DNA of 64,000 bases, from the NCBI GenBank assembly GCA_964019055.1, contig OZ025215.1, positions 3,973,001-4,037,000 of the forward strand, written 5' to 3'. Positions 8,346 through 20,129 of the stretch are shown here, in pieces. Numbering within the stretch: position 1 is the first letter of the stretch; every line of letters begins with the position of its first letter. This DNA comes from Anthopleura xanthogrammica. Taxonomy: Eukaryota; Cnidaria; Anthozoa; Actiniaria; Actiniidae. The notes beneath the pieces were generated by a model. The model was given only the letters and a program-made list of their open reading frames with translations, was not told the DNA's origin and made no database searches. The translations under genes were made by a program, and so were the position numbers.

Positions 8346-11300
8346 CTACCTTACGAAAGGGTTATCACAATCTGAGTTGATCTGTTTTGTATCGTCTGTT
8401 CGGTTTCCTCGGCACTCGGCAGATGTCTTCACCGATCCGATTCCATTTCGGCTCCGTACAGCCACCTCAGGCGAGTGTACTTTGGTTGTGATAGTTTCGT
8501 TTTGTGTTTCATTCTTATCCGTCTTTTTAGTGGAGTAGTATCGATATCTATCACCTTCAGTGTTCTCATACTTGGACCAGGTTCTGTATGGCGGCAAGGT
8601 ACCTTGCTTTACATTCATATAAGGCATCGCACATGAACTGGTTTGACCCGTTTTCTTTACCGGTTTTTCTGCTAGAATTGTGCTCTTATTTGCCTTAATG
8701 TCAACAGAGCTACAGTCTATATTATCTATATTTACGATTTCTCTATCTTCTTCTGAAATAAACTCTTCTGGCGGGAAAGGTTTCTCTGCCATTCGAAGGG
8801 AATTTTCTTCGGGAGTTCGCAGTACTTTCATGTCCATTAGTCTAAAGTATTCCTCTTTCAAGCGTTGCAACTCGTTTCTAAAATCACCGAGTTGGAAGTG
8901 AGCATTTTCCCGCTCTTTTTGCCATGATTTTGGCGCGTGTGGCATCGTGTCTGGATACTTCCAGTTTTCAAAATCAAAAATGGATTCCTTTGGTAACAAA
9001 CCATCTTCATCATAACAAGGCAGAACATCTAATTTTCTAAGATATGAGGATTTATTTCGACTGTTTTTTGGAGAAACGTCAGTGGAATGAAATGGATGGC
9101 GAATAGACGTTGGAGAGCTTCTGTAGGAGTTTTCCACGTTGGAAAGTTCTTCAAGAAAATAACTAGTATCTTCAGAATTATTGGACGATCGATTCTCGCG
9201 TGACATCTGATCAGAACTGTCTTGTAAATATGATAAAAAAACGTTTTCGACTGGAAGGTTTCTTTCTTTCGAAATTTCATGCCGTTTTGACTCAACTTTG
9301 GCCATAGATGGAAAACGTGGAGACAATTTATCTGCATTGAGCACCAAGCTTCGCTCTTCGCCGTTACGTATACCAGAAAGGAAGATGCTCAAATCCGATG
9401 GAAGTCCACTTTCCTGTGAAGTTTCTCTTTCACCAAAATTCCTTAAGCTTGGAGCGATTTCTGTCTTACGAACCAACTCAATGTTCGCCTCTTTTTCTTG
9501 GTATTCTCTGGAATTCCTGGCTATTTTATTCATTTCTCGCATTTTATGTTCATTGTCTTCTAATTGCTCTAGAAAGACTTGGTGTAGTGTTGTAAGAAAG
9601 GATGACATCTTACTGGCATCGTTCAGATTCACAACATCTTCAGGGCAAAGGTCAGAAGTCACTCCAAGTTCTTCTTCTGAAAACGTCAACGCAAGGCACA
9701 CCTTCTCTGTTGGAAGACCATAGTCTAGTACCTAAAAATCATTGGATAATCATTACATTTATTCATTATAGAGGCTTTGTACCGTCACGTGATGGCAGCC
9801 ATGACAGGAGGCACAACAATAGAGTCTTTTCCCCCTGGGAAACTGAATTATTTCTCATTTTTAAATCAGATAAGACCAGATTCCTGCCTCCTGTCATAGC
9901 TGCCATGCGCCATCACGTGATGGTGCAAAGCCTCTATAGGATGTCTGGTTAGACTGACTCTATGAGGGACCGCATATTTCTATGACAAGGAAACATGCAG
10001 CAATATGCTATTACTACCTACCACGTCAGGCACGGCTCCATCAGTCAGCTTGTTTATCAGTAAACATAAGATATGACCATCTTGGAAACTGAAACATGCA
10101 GCAAATACGGTTTAAGTGAATCATGGTCATAAAATGCTGCGTACATTAGCCCAAAGGCCCAAGCTGTATCTACAAGATTTGAAGAAGGAGGGTTCAACTC
10201 GATGAACGCCACGAGAGTTTTTCGGAGGGGGGCCAGGTGGGAGGGGGATAAGAAAGCGGCGCGACTTGGCGGAACTTTTAATCGTCTAGTCCCCACATTG
10301 ATTCCATTCCTTGAATCCTATACACTACAAAGTCGTTACGATAATTCTTTTGTCGATTATATATTCCACCCGTAAAGTATGAGAAGATGTACGGAGAGAG
10401 ATTAAATGTCAAACAAACATATAATACAATATATGAAAAAGTATCAAATACCACGTGGCGAGACCAGCCTTCACCAACCTTTTTTGAAATAGCTGTATGT
10501 ATTACCTGTTATAATCATGAACAACTTGTCCAGTCATCTGACCAACCCAGTCAAGTAAAGCAACATCTTCGATGTCCATTACTGGAAAAGTTGTCGCTGG
10601 TAAAGTATGTGTACCATGATAGGCGACTGGTGGAATAGCAGTAGGTGACTTTGATCTGCCCTTGGTTCTAGGGGACGGTGTTCGTCTACTGATGGTCATC
10701 AAATCCGCTGAACCTTGCGAAGAACCTACACAGTAAACATCCAGCATTCCTATTAATACGTTGATCAGTCACTACAACAAATTCCAAAATCGTTGTCAGG
10801 TTCAAAAGATTCAATCATCGAAGTTAAGACCGAGGGGTATTCTGGGTATCCTAGGCATTTGGAAAGTGTTTGCATACATGCATATACATGCACTGATGAA
10901 AAGTGAAAAAATGCATTGTTTGGTAATTTGAATCTAAGTTCGATACAGCTTATTGTCCTTAACAGCCTTACCTGGAATAAAGTGCTGCTTCAGAAGTTTA
11001 CATAACACTAATATTACCTTGGGGTTCGCCTCCACGATATCTGAAGAACGTAAAAAAAGAGCCATGTAAAACACGAGAGCAGTACTTGGAAAAGGAGAGG
11101 GCATAGTGGGATGAAAACAGCGACATTTCTAGGGCTATTCCACAAGAGGGAAAGTTCTTATGGAGTTCAACTTCATAATACTGTCTTAGTCATTCCTCAA
11201 TCGATTGCTGTTTTTTTCTCCTCAGGTGCATCGAGGAATTTTATTGGGGTTCGTTTTTTGGTCCCCCCCCCCCTCCCCCCCTTGTAATTTACATCCTTTA

Positions 11301-13991
11301 TACAAGTCAACTGGGCTTGAACCATTAAAAGTAAGACACACCTCGAACAAATGCAGCACGATGGCATTACGTGGACGATCAAAAAAAATCAGATAGAATG
11401 GACTGAAGTAAGTGCTTCAATCGTCCAGTTTATTGAATTCTGCCATGCAATACATCATGTTCTTCTGAGACCGGAACAAGTGATCTAAACTCCGTAATCG
11501 GCTGATTCCTCCCTCCCCCGCCTTGCTTTCACCTAAAATCATTTACTCCCATATGGTAGGCGATGCGACTTGACCTAATAGACCCCTTGCAGCACGTCGG
11601 AATGCAGCTCAATTTGGAGGGCAAAACAATAGTTTCCAATTTTCAGGAGCTTGAAATTCTTTTGTTTTGCCCTCCAAATTGAGCTGCATTCCGACGTGCT
11701 GCAAGGGGTCTATTTTAACAACCTTAAGTTTGGAAAAATTCAGCATTTTTACTTTTGGATACGAAATTAGGACCATACCTCCAGACATCGAGTGCTGAAA
11801 CGTAGTATGACAGCGCGAAGCATTTACGGCTATGCCGGAGATTTCGACCCCGACACCGATATCCAGTGACTAATCAGGGAGCTCAGCCGAAGCCTAAGGG
11901 AGAGGTTAGTCGGCACCTAGACCGTTTATGATTAACCCCTTACTATGATTAGCAAATGCTGAAATCTTTCAATGTCCACCAGACTCCAATGGGCGCCTTG
12001 TTCAATGTGGGATGTATTTCGATACTGTGGTGAACATTACTTAGACATGCGCATAAGATTGAAGTGACAGTTGTTATTGAGGGAGGGGAGGGAAGGTGGA
12101 CTTATGGAACTAAAACTGATTGAGATGCTCAAAAATACTCAAACTAGCTTGTTAAGTCCAGTTGCTATAGCAATGGGTCTGAACCAACTGGGCTACTGGT
12201 ATGCAATATGGTAAAACCATCAGCCAAACCAACAATAAACCCGGGTTTCTCTGGCAGAGATCATCAGATCCTTTGCAGACGTTATTAAAGTCGGTAAGTC
12301 GTTTTCTCAAGGTCCCGAGACAATTTTGGATTGACACAAGTGACACGAGGGAAACTAAGAGATCAGACAAAACTGATACCTTCGGCAGAAAGATTGTGTA
12401 CTGGAATACCATGTTTTGCTAGCACATCAAGGCATGTTTGAATGTTCTCTATCTTCTGCACTTCAAGGGCTGGTTTGACGTGAACTGGGTCCAGGGAAAC
12501 ACCAACTGGAATTGAAAATCTGTATTAAGCCTTTTTCATCACTCAAGAAAAGAAAATGAAAGAATACAGATAGAGGACGGAGACGATGTAGAACTGTTAT
12601 ATCTCTTTTATTACGAAAAGTACTCTTATTTTTCATATGACAGGGCAAATTCAGAGCGCGCGCACGCGCGGAAAACAAATGACTTGAGCATAGTCCAGAA
12701 CTGGACCCACTTTTATCGATGCGCGCGGCAAGAACGAACCGAGTAGTGGAAGGAGACTGGTACAATCGTAAAGATAAAAGTGGGACCCACTTTTCTCAGT
12801 ATTCTGTGTATTTCGTGCGCGCGCGCTGTTTTCCTTTTATTTCTGCGATATGAATTAATCAGTTAGTGAGGAAAGTGGGTCCAGTTCTGGACTAGCACTT
12901 TAGATACTCTCATCTGAAATGCATGGCATTTCTACCAAAGTGAGCGCGTTGACTGAACTCAGTCAGTTCATTTATAAATGTTGTAAATCACTTACGCAGT
13001 ACTTCAAGCAAGTATAGCAGTGTCTGTCCATCAGCCAGGTCCCTGGGTAGGTCAGTAATGAATGTGCTGTGTGGTGAGTACTGGAGATAACCGTTAGCCC
13101 AGTCACAGTAGTCCTTAGTAATAAGATAGAATTAAGTATATCTTAAGTACTGATTATATTGTGAATGAGTGATTGAGGCAGTGATCAAGTATAGCTAGTC
13201 GGCCACTTGTGTAGTCGATCGGTCTGTCAGTCAGTAGGTCATACAGTGACCGGGCAGATAGACAGTCGGTCGGTAAGCAGGGTTATTCAGTCAGTGAGTC
13301 GGCTGGGCAGATCAAGGCAGTTGGTCAGTAAATTGGTCGATCGATCGGTCAGTCGGTCGGTCATTCAGTGAGTCAATATTCTGAAGTCGGGCAGTCAGTC
13401 AGTTGGTCAGTTGTTAATTAATCAAACTCGCCTACCATTTTCGTCAATGAGCTTACATCATGCATTCACTGGCAACTATTGATCTACAATCGACTCGTTT
13501 TAAACGACCACTCTCGTAAGCGACCACCTCCCTTTAGCGACCACTTCTCACCCCAATGTGGTCGCCCACGAGAGTCAACTGCGTATTAATATTACCATAC
13601 TTACAGACATTTCCTGGCATGCATGTTGTCCAGATACTGAAGGGTTATAGTGTTTAGTACTGTTATTGTACAGTGCTGAAGCATCTGGACTGCACCCTCG
13701 TGATTCTGGCTGGTCCAGTCTTGTGCGGGGGGTGCTGGCATTTGAGCTATTACGGCTAACTGTATTCAAGCCACTTCGCCTGGGATAGCCGTTAACTTTA
13801 CGAGAGAGTTGATCGAGATTTGCAGGATTATGCCGTAAAGGCCAAGAATTATTTAGAAAATCAAAGCTTTGGTCCAGTTGCTCGTTGGAAGATAAAAAGG
13901 ACTGGGATGAGCAGCTATCGGTGTCACAAGTGCTTGAAGGTAGTGTAGAGTCATCGGTATGGAAATTAAACGTGCTGTCAACAGCTAACAT
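8346..13991 (-). CDS. Tandem calponin-homology (CH1-CH2) protein, 7 exons, 790 aa
   Basis: Exons in transcript order: 13991-13605, 13113-12996, 12505-12380, 11040-10972, 10725-10506, 10088-10022, 9731-8346. All junctions are GT..AG, phases agree at every join, and the sum is 2373 nt (790 codons plus stop). Residues 1-129 are Ser/Asn-rich. CH1 covers about 130-233 (DYCDWANGYLQYS, RDLADGQTLLYLLEVL, KIENIQTCLDVLAKHGIPV, DIVEANPKVILVLCKLLK). After a basic Ser/Pro linker, CH2 covers about 286-384 (ALLDWVG, QDGHILCLLINKL, LTFSEEELGV, CPEDVVNLN). The last 400 residues are charged, Ser-rich and unrecognised. Tandem CH pairs normally bind F-actin. CH1 resembles filamin, actinin or navigator CH domains, but I cannot name an orthologue. 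The final exon could splice onward at AAG/GTAGG next to the stop. The start is the ATG opening the first exon with no upstream acceptor needed. Confidence 0.82.
9766..9938. mobile_element. MITE in CH-gene intron 6
   Basis: The arms TATAGAGGCTTTGTACCGTC, ACGTGATGG and ATGACAGGAGG at 9766-9815 are mirrored by CCTCCTGTCAT, CCATCACGTGATGGTGCAAAG and CCTCTATA at 9891-9938. The core is about 70 bp. Confidence 0.8.
11578..11713. mobile_element. MITE (TAGACCCCTTGCAGCACG family), copy 1
   Basis: This is an almost perfect 52-bp inverted repeat beginning ATAGACCCCTTGCAGCACG and ending CGTGCTGCAAGGGGTCTAT, with a 30-bp core. It lies in CH-gene intron 3. A second copy with an inverted core is at 55917-56053. 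TA at both ends could be a TA target duplication of the Tc1/mariner type. Confidence 0.88.
12690..12893. mobile_element. Inverted-repeat element in CH-gene intron 2
   Basis: TAGTCCAGAACTGGACCCAC at 12691 and GTGGGTCCAGTTCTGGACTA ending at 12893 are exact inverted repeats. An internal GTGGGACCCACTTT and GCGCGCGCG runs lie between them. Confidence 0.75.
13197..13420. repeat. Degenerate GTCA/GTCG tetranucleotide array
   Basis: A 220-bp tract of GGTCAGTCGGTC-like words within CH-gene intron 1, decayed but clearly 4-bp periodic. Confidence 0.8.
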
Positions 13992-16403
13992 GATTTTCCC
14001 TCGCCTGCTAGCCAGATATGTCCCTAGCAGTTTCTTGCTGAATATCTGTGCTAAAATCTAAACCAAGTACCACATCAAGTTACTGGCGCTCTTATAGCTA
14101 ATTCAATCAACGTTGTCGCTAAAAAGCCTAAAGCCTATCATTTATCTTTTGTTTACCAACAAACTTCACTGTAGGTTATCTAAGAATTAAGGAATATATG
14201 TCCAAGTCGTAGAATTCATAACCATGCAGTGAGTTTCTTAATGTAATAATGCCACAAAGAACTGTGAAATTAATGATTCCGCTCTCAAATTAAAGCTTTA
14301 GGATTCAGGCTTTTTTCAGCAACAATATTAATGAAATTAGATATATTCAAGTGTAAAATAGTTAATATCTCAAAATATCTTAAAAATCAATTATAACTGA
14401 CTTATCAACACTAAAAATAAGCCATTTATGATCAATCATTTGTAGGGTATAATCTTTGTTTAAAGAGATTTGGGTTGATGAGATCGAGCTTTGAAATGTT
14501 CGATTCAAAGTCTTGTATTAAATGATCTTCAGGGTCACGAAGCATCGGTTTCCCTTTCATGTGGTCCTTAACTTTCACTGAATTCTTCTGTAACGCAGTA
14601 CTTTATACAAGAATCCTATTCTCGCAGTGTTAAAACACTTTCATAGGTATAACTAGCTCTTAGCTCTTTTAACATTAGTCGCAATAAATGTTTTTAGTGA
14701 AGAATGGAATGCCTAACTCCATAAATAGCACAAGGTGGTTGGAATGCTTGGATTTCCAAATGTGTCCACAAACAAACTATAAGCTTACACACCAAATGAC
14801 AAGTTTAATTCGAAGCGACACGACCAGCCAGTGTTTGACAATGTCTTCAACAAACAAAACTACAGCTTAGCAGATAAACTTACATCCAGAACATCTGACA
14901 CTACATTAAAGCAGGAATATTTTGGGTTGATTATTGGATAATAAAACATAAAGATAATGACTTCGCCGGTCTGGTAATGGAAGCAAGACTAAACTCTAAA
15001 AGCATCCCTAAATATTTGCTCGAGCTTATTTTGTTGGCGCTGCTTCTTTTGAAACTAAGCATCGTACGATTTTAAAGCACAATTAAAGAATACGACAATA
15101 ATTGAGCTCAAATATACATACCTGGTAGCTCGGTGAAGATGTAACGTCTTGGGACTAAATTTTTTTTTCAGTTTCATGGATTTGATCCTCAGTACTGACT
15201 ATCACTGCCGATCATGAAAGCCGTGACACAAGGCCAACACATCCAATAATACGATGTGACATGATGCCAATCATTGTCCAGCTGAACCAAGCACGCAAGG
15301 TATTGTAGGTCAAACCGTGGTCAGTTGAATCGAAGAACAAATGTGTCATGGATTTGGGGGGGGGGGGGGGGGGGAGGAGGGATGCTCGTCGTACCTTTTA
15401 GGGGTTAATTTTCAAAATTTCCGACGAGCATCCTTCCCCTTTCTATATGGGAGTATGCAGTAATAGCGGAGCTCCCGCGCGGGCCGAAGGAGCACCATAC
15501 TTAAGAAAAAATGGTAACCCATCGAGTTGATTTTTCATGGCTTGATTACGCCATCACCTTGTCCATACATACGGCGTGTACCACCACCACAGGGTTCCCG
15601 CGCTCTTTGCTTACTCGCAAATGCACCGAAAAAATCGCAATAATGCATGTAGTCAAAGATGGATCAAGAAGTATTATTTCCTTTTTTTTTTTTTTTTGCA
15701 AAGGGAAAAGTACGTTGAATCTATGACTGAAAGCACGGAAGTCATGTCTGTCTTAAAGTTAGGGAACTGACAATTTTTCGACTTTAGCGACCAGGTTAGC
15801 GACTTCCTAAAAAAAATTGGCGAAAGAAGATTCTTACGATGGATTTTAGTGACGGAAACTTCAGTGAGAGAAAAAGTGGCCTGTAGAACAGAAAAACCTG
15901 ATAACACTGCAAGAATACTGAATTTTTCAGTTCCGTAGAAAACACTTCATAGAAGGTACATTCATTGATGTTTACTAAGATTTCGTAAAGAAGACGACAA
16001 AACTAGCTGCGAAAACTCTCGACAAGGCCGTTTACTTATAGCAGTTTTGCAACGGTTTCATTGAAAAAAAATGAAATCGCAATAATCTTGTAAATTCTGA
16101 ATTAAATGATCTTAAACTAGCAAAGTGTGTTGTTCTCTTGATTCTTAACATCTCTACGAAATTTCAGATCGATTAAAAGAAATTTACTCTTTTTTTTCTC
16201 CTCACATATAGAGTGCTTGGGCTACCTGTGGAAAAACCTGGATGTTTGTTTCTTTATTCATTACTTATGAACCAGAAAAGCGATATTTGAAGCTTTGAAT
16301 TGTTGTTTTTGATCCCATTTCAAGAAAAAAGGCAAAATTTGCAAAAGACTTAGTTTTATTTAAATGTTATTACACAATCGCAAAATGAGCTTGGTTGTGT
16401 TTT
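13992..16403. other. 5' flank of the CH gene and unassigned DNA
   Basis: This should contain the 5' UTR or promoter of the minus-strand CH gene, but no TATA box or first-exon structure could be fixed. A 19-bp poly-G tract lies at about 15357-15375 and a poly-T run at 15681-15695. No coding exon recognised. Confidence 0.4.
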
Positions 16404-16407
16404 ATGT

Positions 16408-17566
16408 AACCTGAGTATCAGGCTCTAGGGGAAGGGCGGGGGAGGGGACTTGGGAGGAGGGGAAGAGAGGAAAGAAGAGCCTGACACAAACACATATCGA
16501 CCGTTGTGTTCGCGTCTGAATTCCGGACTTTGCGGTGATTGGGTAAGAGGACAAAAGAATCTAATCTAATCTTATCTTCACAGTTCCGCTCCAACACTCT
16601 CGTTGATACCAGATAACCTACGAAAACCTGAGGGAACAACAATTATGAGAATAACTTTTCAAAAAAAGATATTAAAATTTACTGACTCTAGTATTATTTC
16701 ACATATAATGAAAATATTTAATAGAGTAGTTTAAGACATTTCCAAGATTTGAAATCACTGATTTGAAGAGACCACGAAGTATTATAATTTTTGGAGAAGT
16801 TCCCCAAGATTAAGCTTTGCCGTTGGTCAGATTCTTCAGTTACTAGAAGGTTCATTTAGCTAGAAATATGGTCCTCAACAATGCTATATTCTTCCGATGG
16901 GCAGCTTGGTGTGTCGGAGAACAACTGCTTCTTCGAAGTAGGAGAATTTCCATTGCTAGCCACCTTCGCTTTCAAGCGCTTCCATTGCGGTGTTATTCCA
17001 GTTGGTGTTTGGGACGCAGGCAAACGCTAGTACGCTATTGCTTGTGGAGTGTTTGCTGTGGAAGTAGAACTCTGAAAAACACTTCCAATTTCTGAATATG
17101 ACTTCCAGCAGTTAACAATCTTTCGCGCACATCTCTTACAGACGGAACCTCTCTCGTCTTGATGTTGAACAACAATTCCAAGAGCTCGTAAGAGCTGACT
17201 CAAAATGACGGCTTTTCCACCAAATGACGAGCAATATTCTTTGTTTGTGGTGGCACAAAACAAAGGGACGTTTGATGCACGAAATCCATACTTAGTTTGT
17301 AGATTTTCTCGATATAAACAGCAATTTTTTTCGACCGCTCTCGACATTTCACGTGTACTATAAACAGCTCACAATTTCTATGTTTTGACAGTTGTCACTT
17401 CATCTCCAAACCGGAAGTGAATGGGATTGGTCAATATTGTGAGGGCGTATCAGAAATCTAAAAGGGGCGGAAGTCGGCTCGATATGTGTTTGTGTCAGGC
17501 TCTCCTTTCCCCTCTCCACTCCCCCTTCCCTCCCTCCCCCCGCTTGGAGAGCCTGATACTCAGGTT
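16408..17566. mobile_element. 1.16-kb DNA-transposon-like element with ATGT target duplication
   Basis: The left end AACCTGAGTATCAGGCTCT at 16408 and right end AGAGCCTGATACTCAGGTT ending at 17566 are perfect 19-bp inverted repeats. They are followed inward by G-rich/C-rich arms and a second matched segment (CTGACACAAACACATATCGA at left, inverted at right near 17480). ATGT immediately flanks both sides (16404-16407 and 17567-17570), a probable 4-bp target-site duplication. It carries a minus-strand ORF. The superfamily is not identified. Confidence 0.85.
17027..17347 (-). CDS. 106-aa cysteine-motif ORF inside the 1.16-kb element
   Basis: The frame opens with MSRAVEKNCCLYRENLQTKY and contains FCATTNKEYCSSFGG and SVCKRCARKIVNCWKSY. 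The arrangement of an early Cys pair and a late C-x2-C followed by a helix resembles ZAD/THAP-type N-terminal zinc modules of transposon-derived proteins. It is too short to be a transposase. Either the rest has been deleted (non-autonomous element) or it is a first exon. The stop lies at 17027, though a donor-like GT nearby is possible. Confidence 0.45.
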   Translation of the reverse strand: MSRAVEKNCCLYRENLQTKYGFRASNVPLFCATTNKEYCSSFGGKAVILSQLLRALGIVVQHQDERGSVCKRCARKIVNCWKSYSEIGSVFQSSTSTANTPQAIAY

Positions 17567-17570
17567 ATGT

Positions 17571-18001
17571 TTTATGGATAAGCTTAAGCTTATGTTCTTG
17601 TAAGATATTTCGCTAGATAAGTTAATTAGAATAGATTCTGAAAAAAAAACTTTCCAAAGACCAATTACTAACAAAGAAAGTTATTGTCTTGCATTAATGA
17701 ATCTGTCTCTTGTTCATGTATGTGAAGTTCATCTGAATTTAAGCTCAGAAATGCCTTTTCCCATTTTTAAAAATTGCTGAGCAGTACGGGAGGGGTAGTA
17801 AGGGTCCGGGGATGTGCACAGCCAACGACTAGCTAAGTTTCGACTGGATCCGCCACAAATTATCCTTTCTTGTATCTAAACATTCAGACTCTGAAGACGA
17901 AAAGCGAAAGGAAAAATCCAGTAGCAGTCGATCAAAACAGTCGATCATAAACATCACAAGTAAGTAATCTTGTGTTCAGCTGAGATATTATTCGTGATGG
18001 T
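17571..18001. other. Unassigned AT-rich DNA
   Basis: Nothing coding recognised between the transposon-like element and the MITE cluster. Confidence 0.4.
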
Positions 18002-18160
18002 GCATTGCTTTCCCATTACAGACCACGTGGCATTCCCTAGAGTATCATTTTTTTGTTTTACGATTGAGCATGAGAAGACAAATGAATATGGATACAACTT
18101 AAACCAAAAATCGTACTCTCTAGGGAATAACACGTGGTCTGTAATGGGAAAACATAAGCA
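18002..18160. mobile_element. MITE with CCCATTACAGACCACGTG arms
   Basis: GCTTTCCCATTACAGACCAC at 18007 and GTGGTCTGTAATGGGAAAAC ending at about 18153 are inverted, followed inward by CATTCCCTAGAGTA/TACTCTCTAGGGAATA. Related pieces occur at 18478-18560 and 18818-18870, on either side of another MITE, as if one copy had been split by insertion. Confidence 0.78.
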
Positions 18161-18192
18161 GTAAGGTCTATTGTCTCATTTCGATTTCTTCC

Positions 18193-18324
18193 CTAATTCG
18201 CTTGAATGACCACAGAACAATAGCTTCAAGTCGAGGCTTGGGTTTTCTATCCATAAATTTATTGTATTGTCTACTCCAGCCTCGACTTAAATCTATTGTT
18301 CTGTGGTCATTCAAGCTAATTCGG
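18193..18324. mobile_element. MITE with 31-bp near-perfect arms
   Basis: CTAATTCGCTTGAATGACCA/CAGAACAATAG at left is matched by CTATTGTTCTGTGGTCATTC/AAGCTAATTCG at right. CAAGTCGAGGCT continues the arms inward. Confidence 0.82.
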
Positions 18325-18638
18325 GAAAGTTCTTTTGGGCCACTAGTTTATTAGTTTTTTTTAGCTATTTCGTGTCACCCTCTTTAAATAAAGAGTTTAT
18401 TATTATTGTTATTATTTTGATTATAGATTGTTCCAATAGACTAATTTAGCTTGTGCATAATATTTTCTCATTTTACATGTCATTCCCTAGAGTATAGTTT
18501 ATTTGCTTAACGTTTGCGCATGAGAAGACACGTGAATATGGATACAACTCAAACAAACGCCCAAGCCAAATTGGTCTATTGTTTACAGTGTAGTTGTTTG
18601 TGGGAAAGGATTTTTATTCCACTGGGAAAACTGCAGAA

Positions 18639-18778
18639 ATAGTCGACTTTCGATATCCTGGTTGAGGAATTCAAGACGAGGCTCCGGGAAAACCTAATAT
18701 ATTCCTTTGCTTCCCCGGAGCCTCGCCTTGAATTGCTTTGTGCGTGTTCACTCAACCAGAATATCAAAAGTGGGCTAT
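18639..18778. mobile_element. MITE, second copy of the 8048-8220 family
   Basis: It shares TCGATATCCTGGTTGAG at left, the CAAGACGAGGCTCCGGG/CCCCGGAGCCTCGCCTTG inner arms and the right end CAACCAGAATATCAAAAGTG. It sits between two halves of the CCCATTACAGACCACGTG-type element, so it is probably nested. Confidence 0.78.
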
Positions 18779-18879
18779 TCCAATAAACCATTTTAGCTAG
18801 GGTGGTCTGTTGTTCCATTTCAGACCACGTGTCATTTTCTTGGGAATAAGATCATTTGTTTGTTTATATTCACATTCAT

Positions 18880-20129
18880 TTCCTCTCATGCACAACAGTT
18901 AAACAAAGAAATGTTTTCAAATAAAACACGGCATATTCTAAATCCCCATACATTCTCTTATAATGTAGTTAGCTTGGGTTGCCTGTGGTGTTACTGTAAT
19001 GCCAAACGTATTTATTTGTCTCGTGATCCTGGGGTAAAAACCCCTTGTTCGTCAGATTCTACTCGAACTAGACGCTCTTGGAGCGTTCACTGGGTTGCCT
19101 GTGCGAGAGCTCGCCCACTCACCAATCCTATATACTCTATTATTTCTTACCAAAGTGTTCCTTTTGGGTTCAAAGTCCCCCTTTATTAAAAAAAAAAATT
19201 AAATTCTAGTAAGACATTAGTGTGCGTTACTGACTTGTCAACGCATATTATATTTCTACTTGACCTACTAGAGTACTAGTAGCTTTCAAGACTAGCTGAT
19301 GAAATAAACATATCTATTTCAGTATCGAAACTGTTCGCTGCAAAACAAACGTTTTATCAATGTAAATACTCTTAGCCAAAATGTGTTTAACTGGTCATTT
19401 GTTTTTCCCTCAGTTTTCATTTTCTGTATTTTCATAAATGGAAATATTCAACAAGGAGTCTTGGCAGTTCGCTTTCTTGTAGATCACTATCAGCTCGTCT
19501 GACTTCTACAAATTCTTGGAGTCAGCTTTCATCAAAGCTTTGTTTGTCACTCGTTTTGTAGTTTGTCTCTCGTTCTGTAGTTTGTCTCAGTATATTTTTT
19601 TTGTATCTGAGATCTGGTAAGATCTAGTTTGATCATAGCTAGGTAGTTTATAGATTCTCTTAGTCTATTTTGACTAGTTTGTCTAGTTCTACGATTCTCA
19701 TACCGTAGTTTGCTCATAGATTCTCAAAGATAGCTCATAGATTCTCAGACTTCTCTCTTTGAGTATGTGGACCAACCCGTTCCAAAATCGCTCAATAACA
19801 TATTTTAGTGTGTGTCTACCACTACGGCGCGTGCGTTTGTAAGTAGTTTAAGCGTAGCGTTAAAAAACCTAAAGACAATAGTACGCAACATGCCTACATA
19901 CAAAGTAGTACTTCACGAACCCTGAACGAATGAATTAATGGTGACTCAACACTAAAAAACTATAAATACATCCTCGATGTCGTGTGGCAACTTCATTGGA
20001 CATTGGACATTGTTTACAAGTTCTCGACCAATCATGACGTGTGAAATTATGGTCTACCTGACGCAGGAAAAACGGATCTCATTTTAAGACTGGTTTGCTA
20101 CCATAGCAACCCAGTAATTACAGCTTCAG
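18880..20129. other. Unassigned DNA; degenerate tandem patch
   Basis: 19540-19760 repeats TAGTTTGTCT and ATAGATTCTCA words. 18995-19070 recurs at 25580-25660 (GCCAAACGTATTTATTTGTC, CCTGGGGTAAAAACCCCTTG), so this side belongs to the duplicated region to the right. No exon recognised. Confidence 0.5.

Noticed and set aside
10057..10296. 79-codon minus-strand frame overlapping CH-gene exon 6
   Set aside because: Wrong frame for the CH domain. The spliced frame through 10088-10022 gives QDGHILCLLINKL and matches the phases of both neighbours.
12197..12270. Possible CH1 exon reading SDDLCQRNPGLLLVWLMVL on the minus strand
   Set aside because: It mimics the last CH helix, but the only nearby donor gives the wrong phase. 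The exon at 11040-10972 (DIVEANPKVILVLCKLL) fits both sequence and phase.
12380..13113. Naming the CH gene as a neuron navigator (NAV) orthologue
   Set aside because: CH1 resembles the NAV CH domain, but a second CH domain follows and no AAA ATPase is present in the tail.
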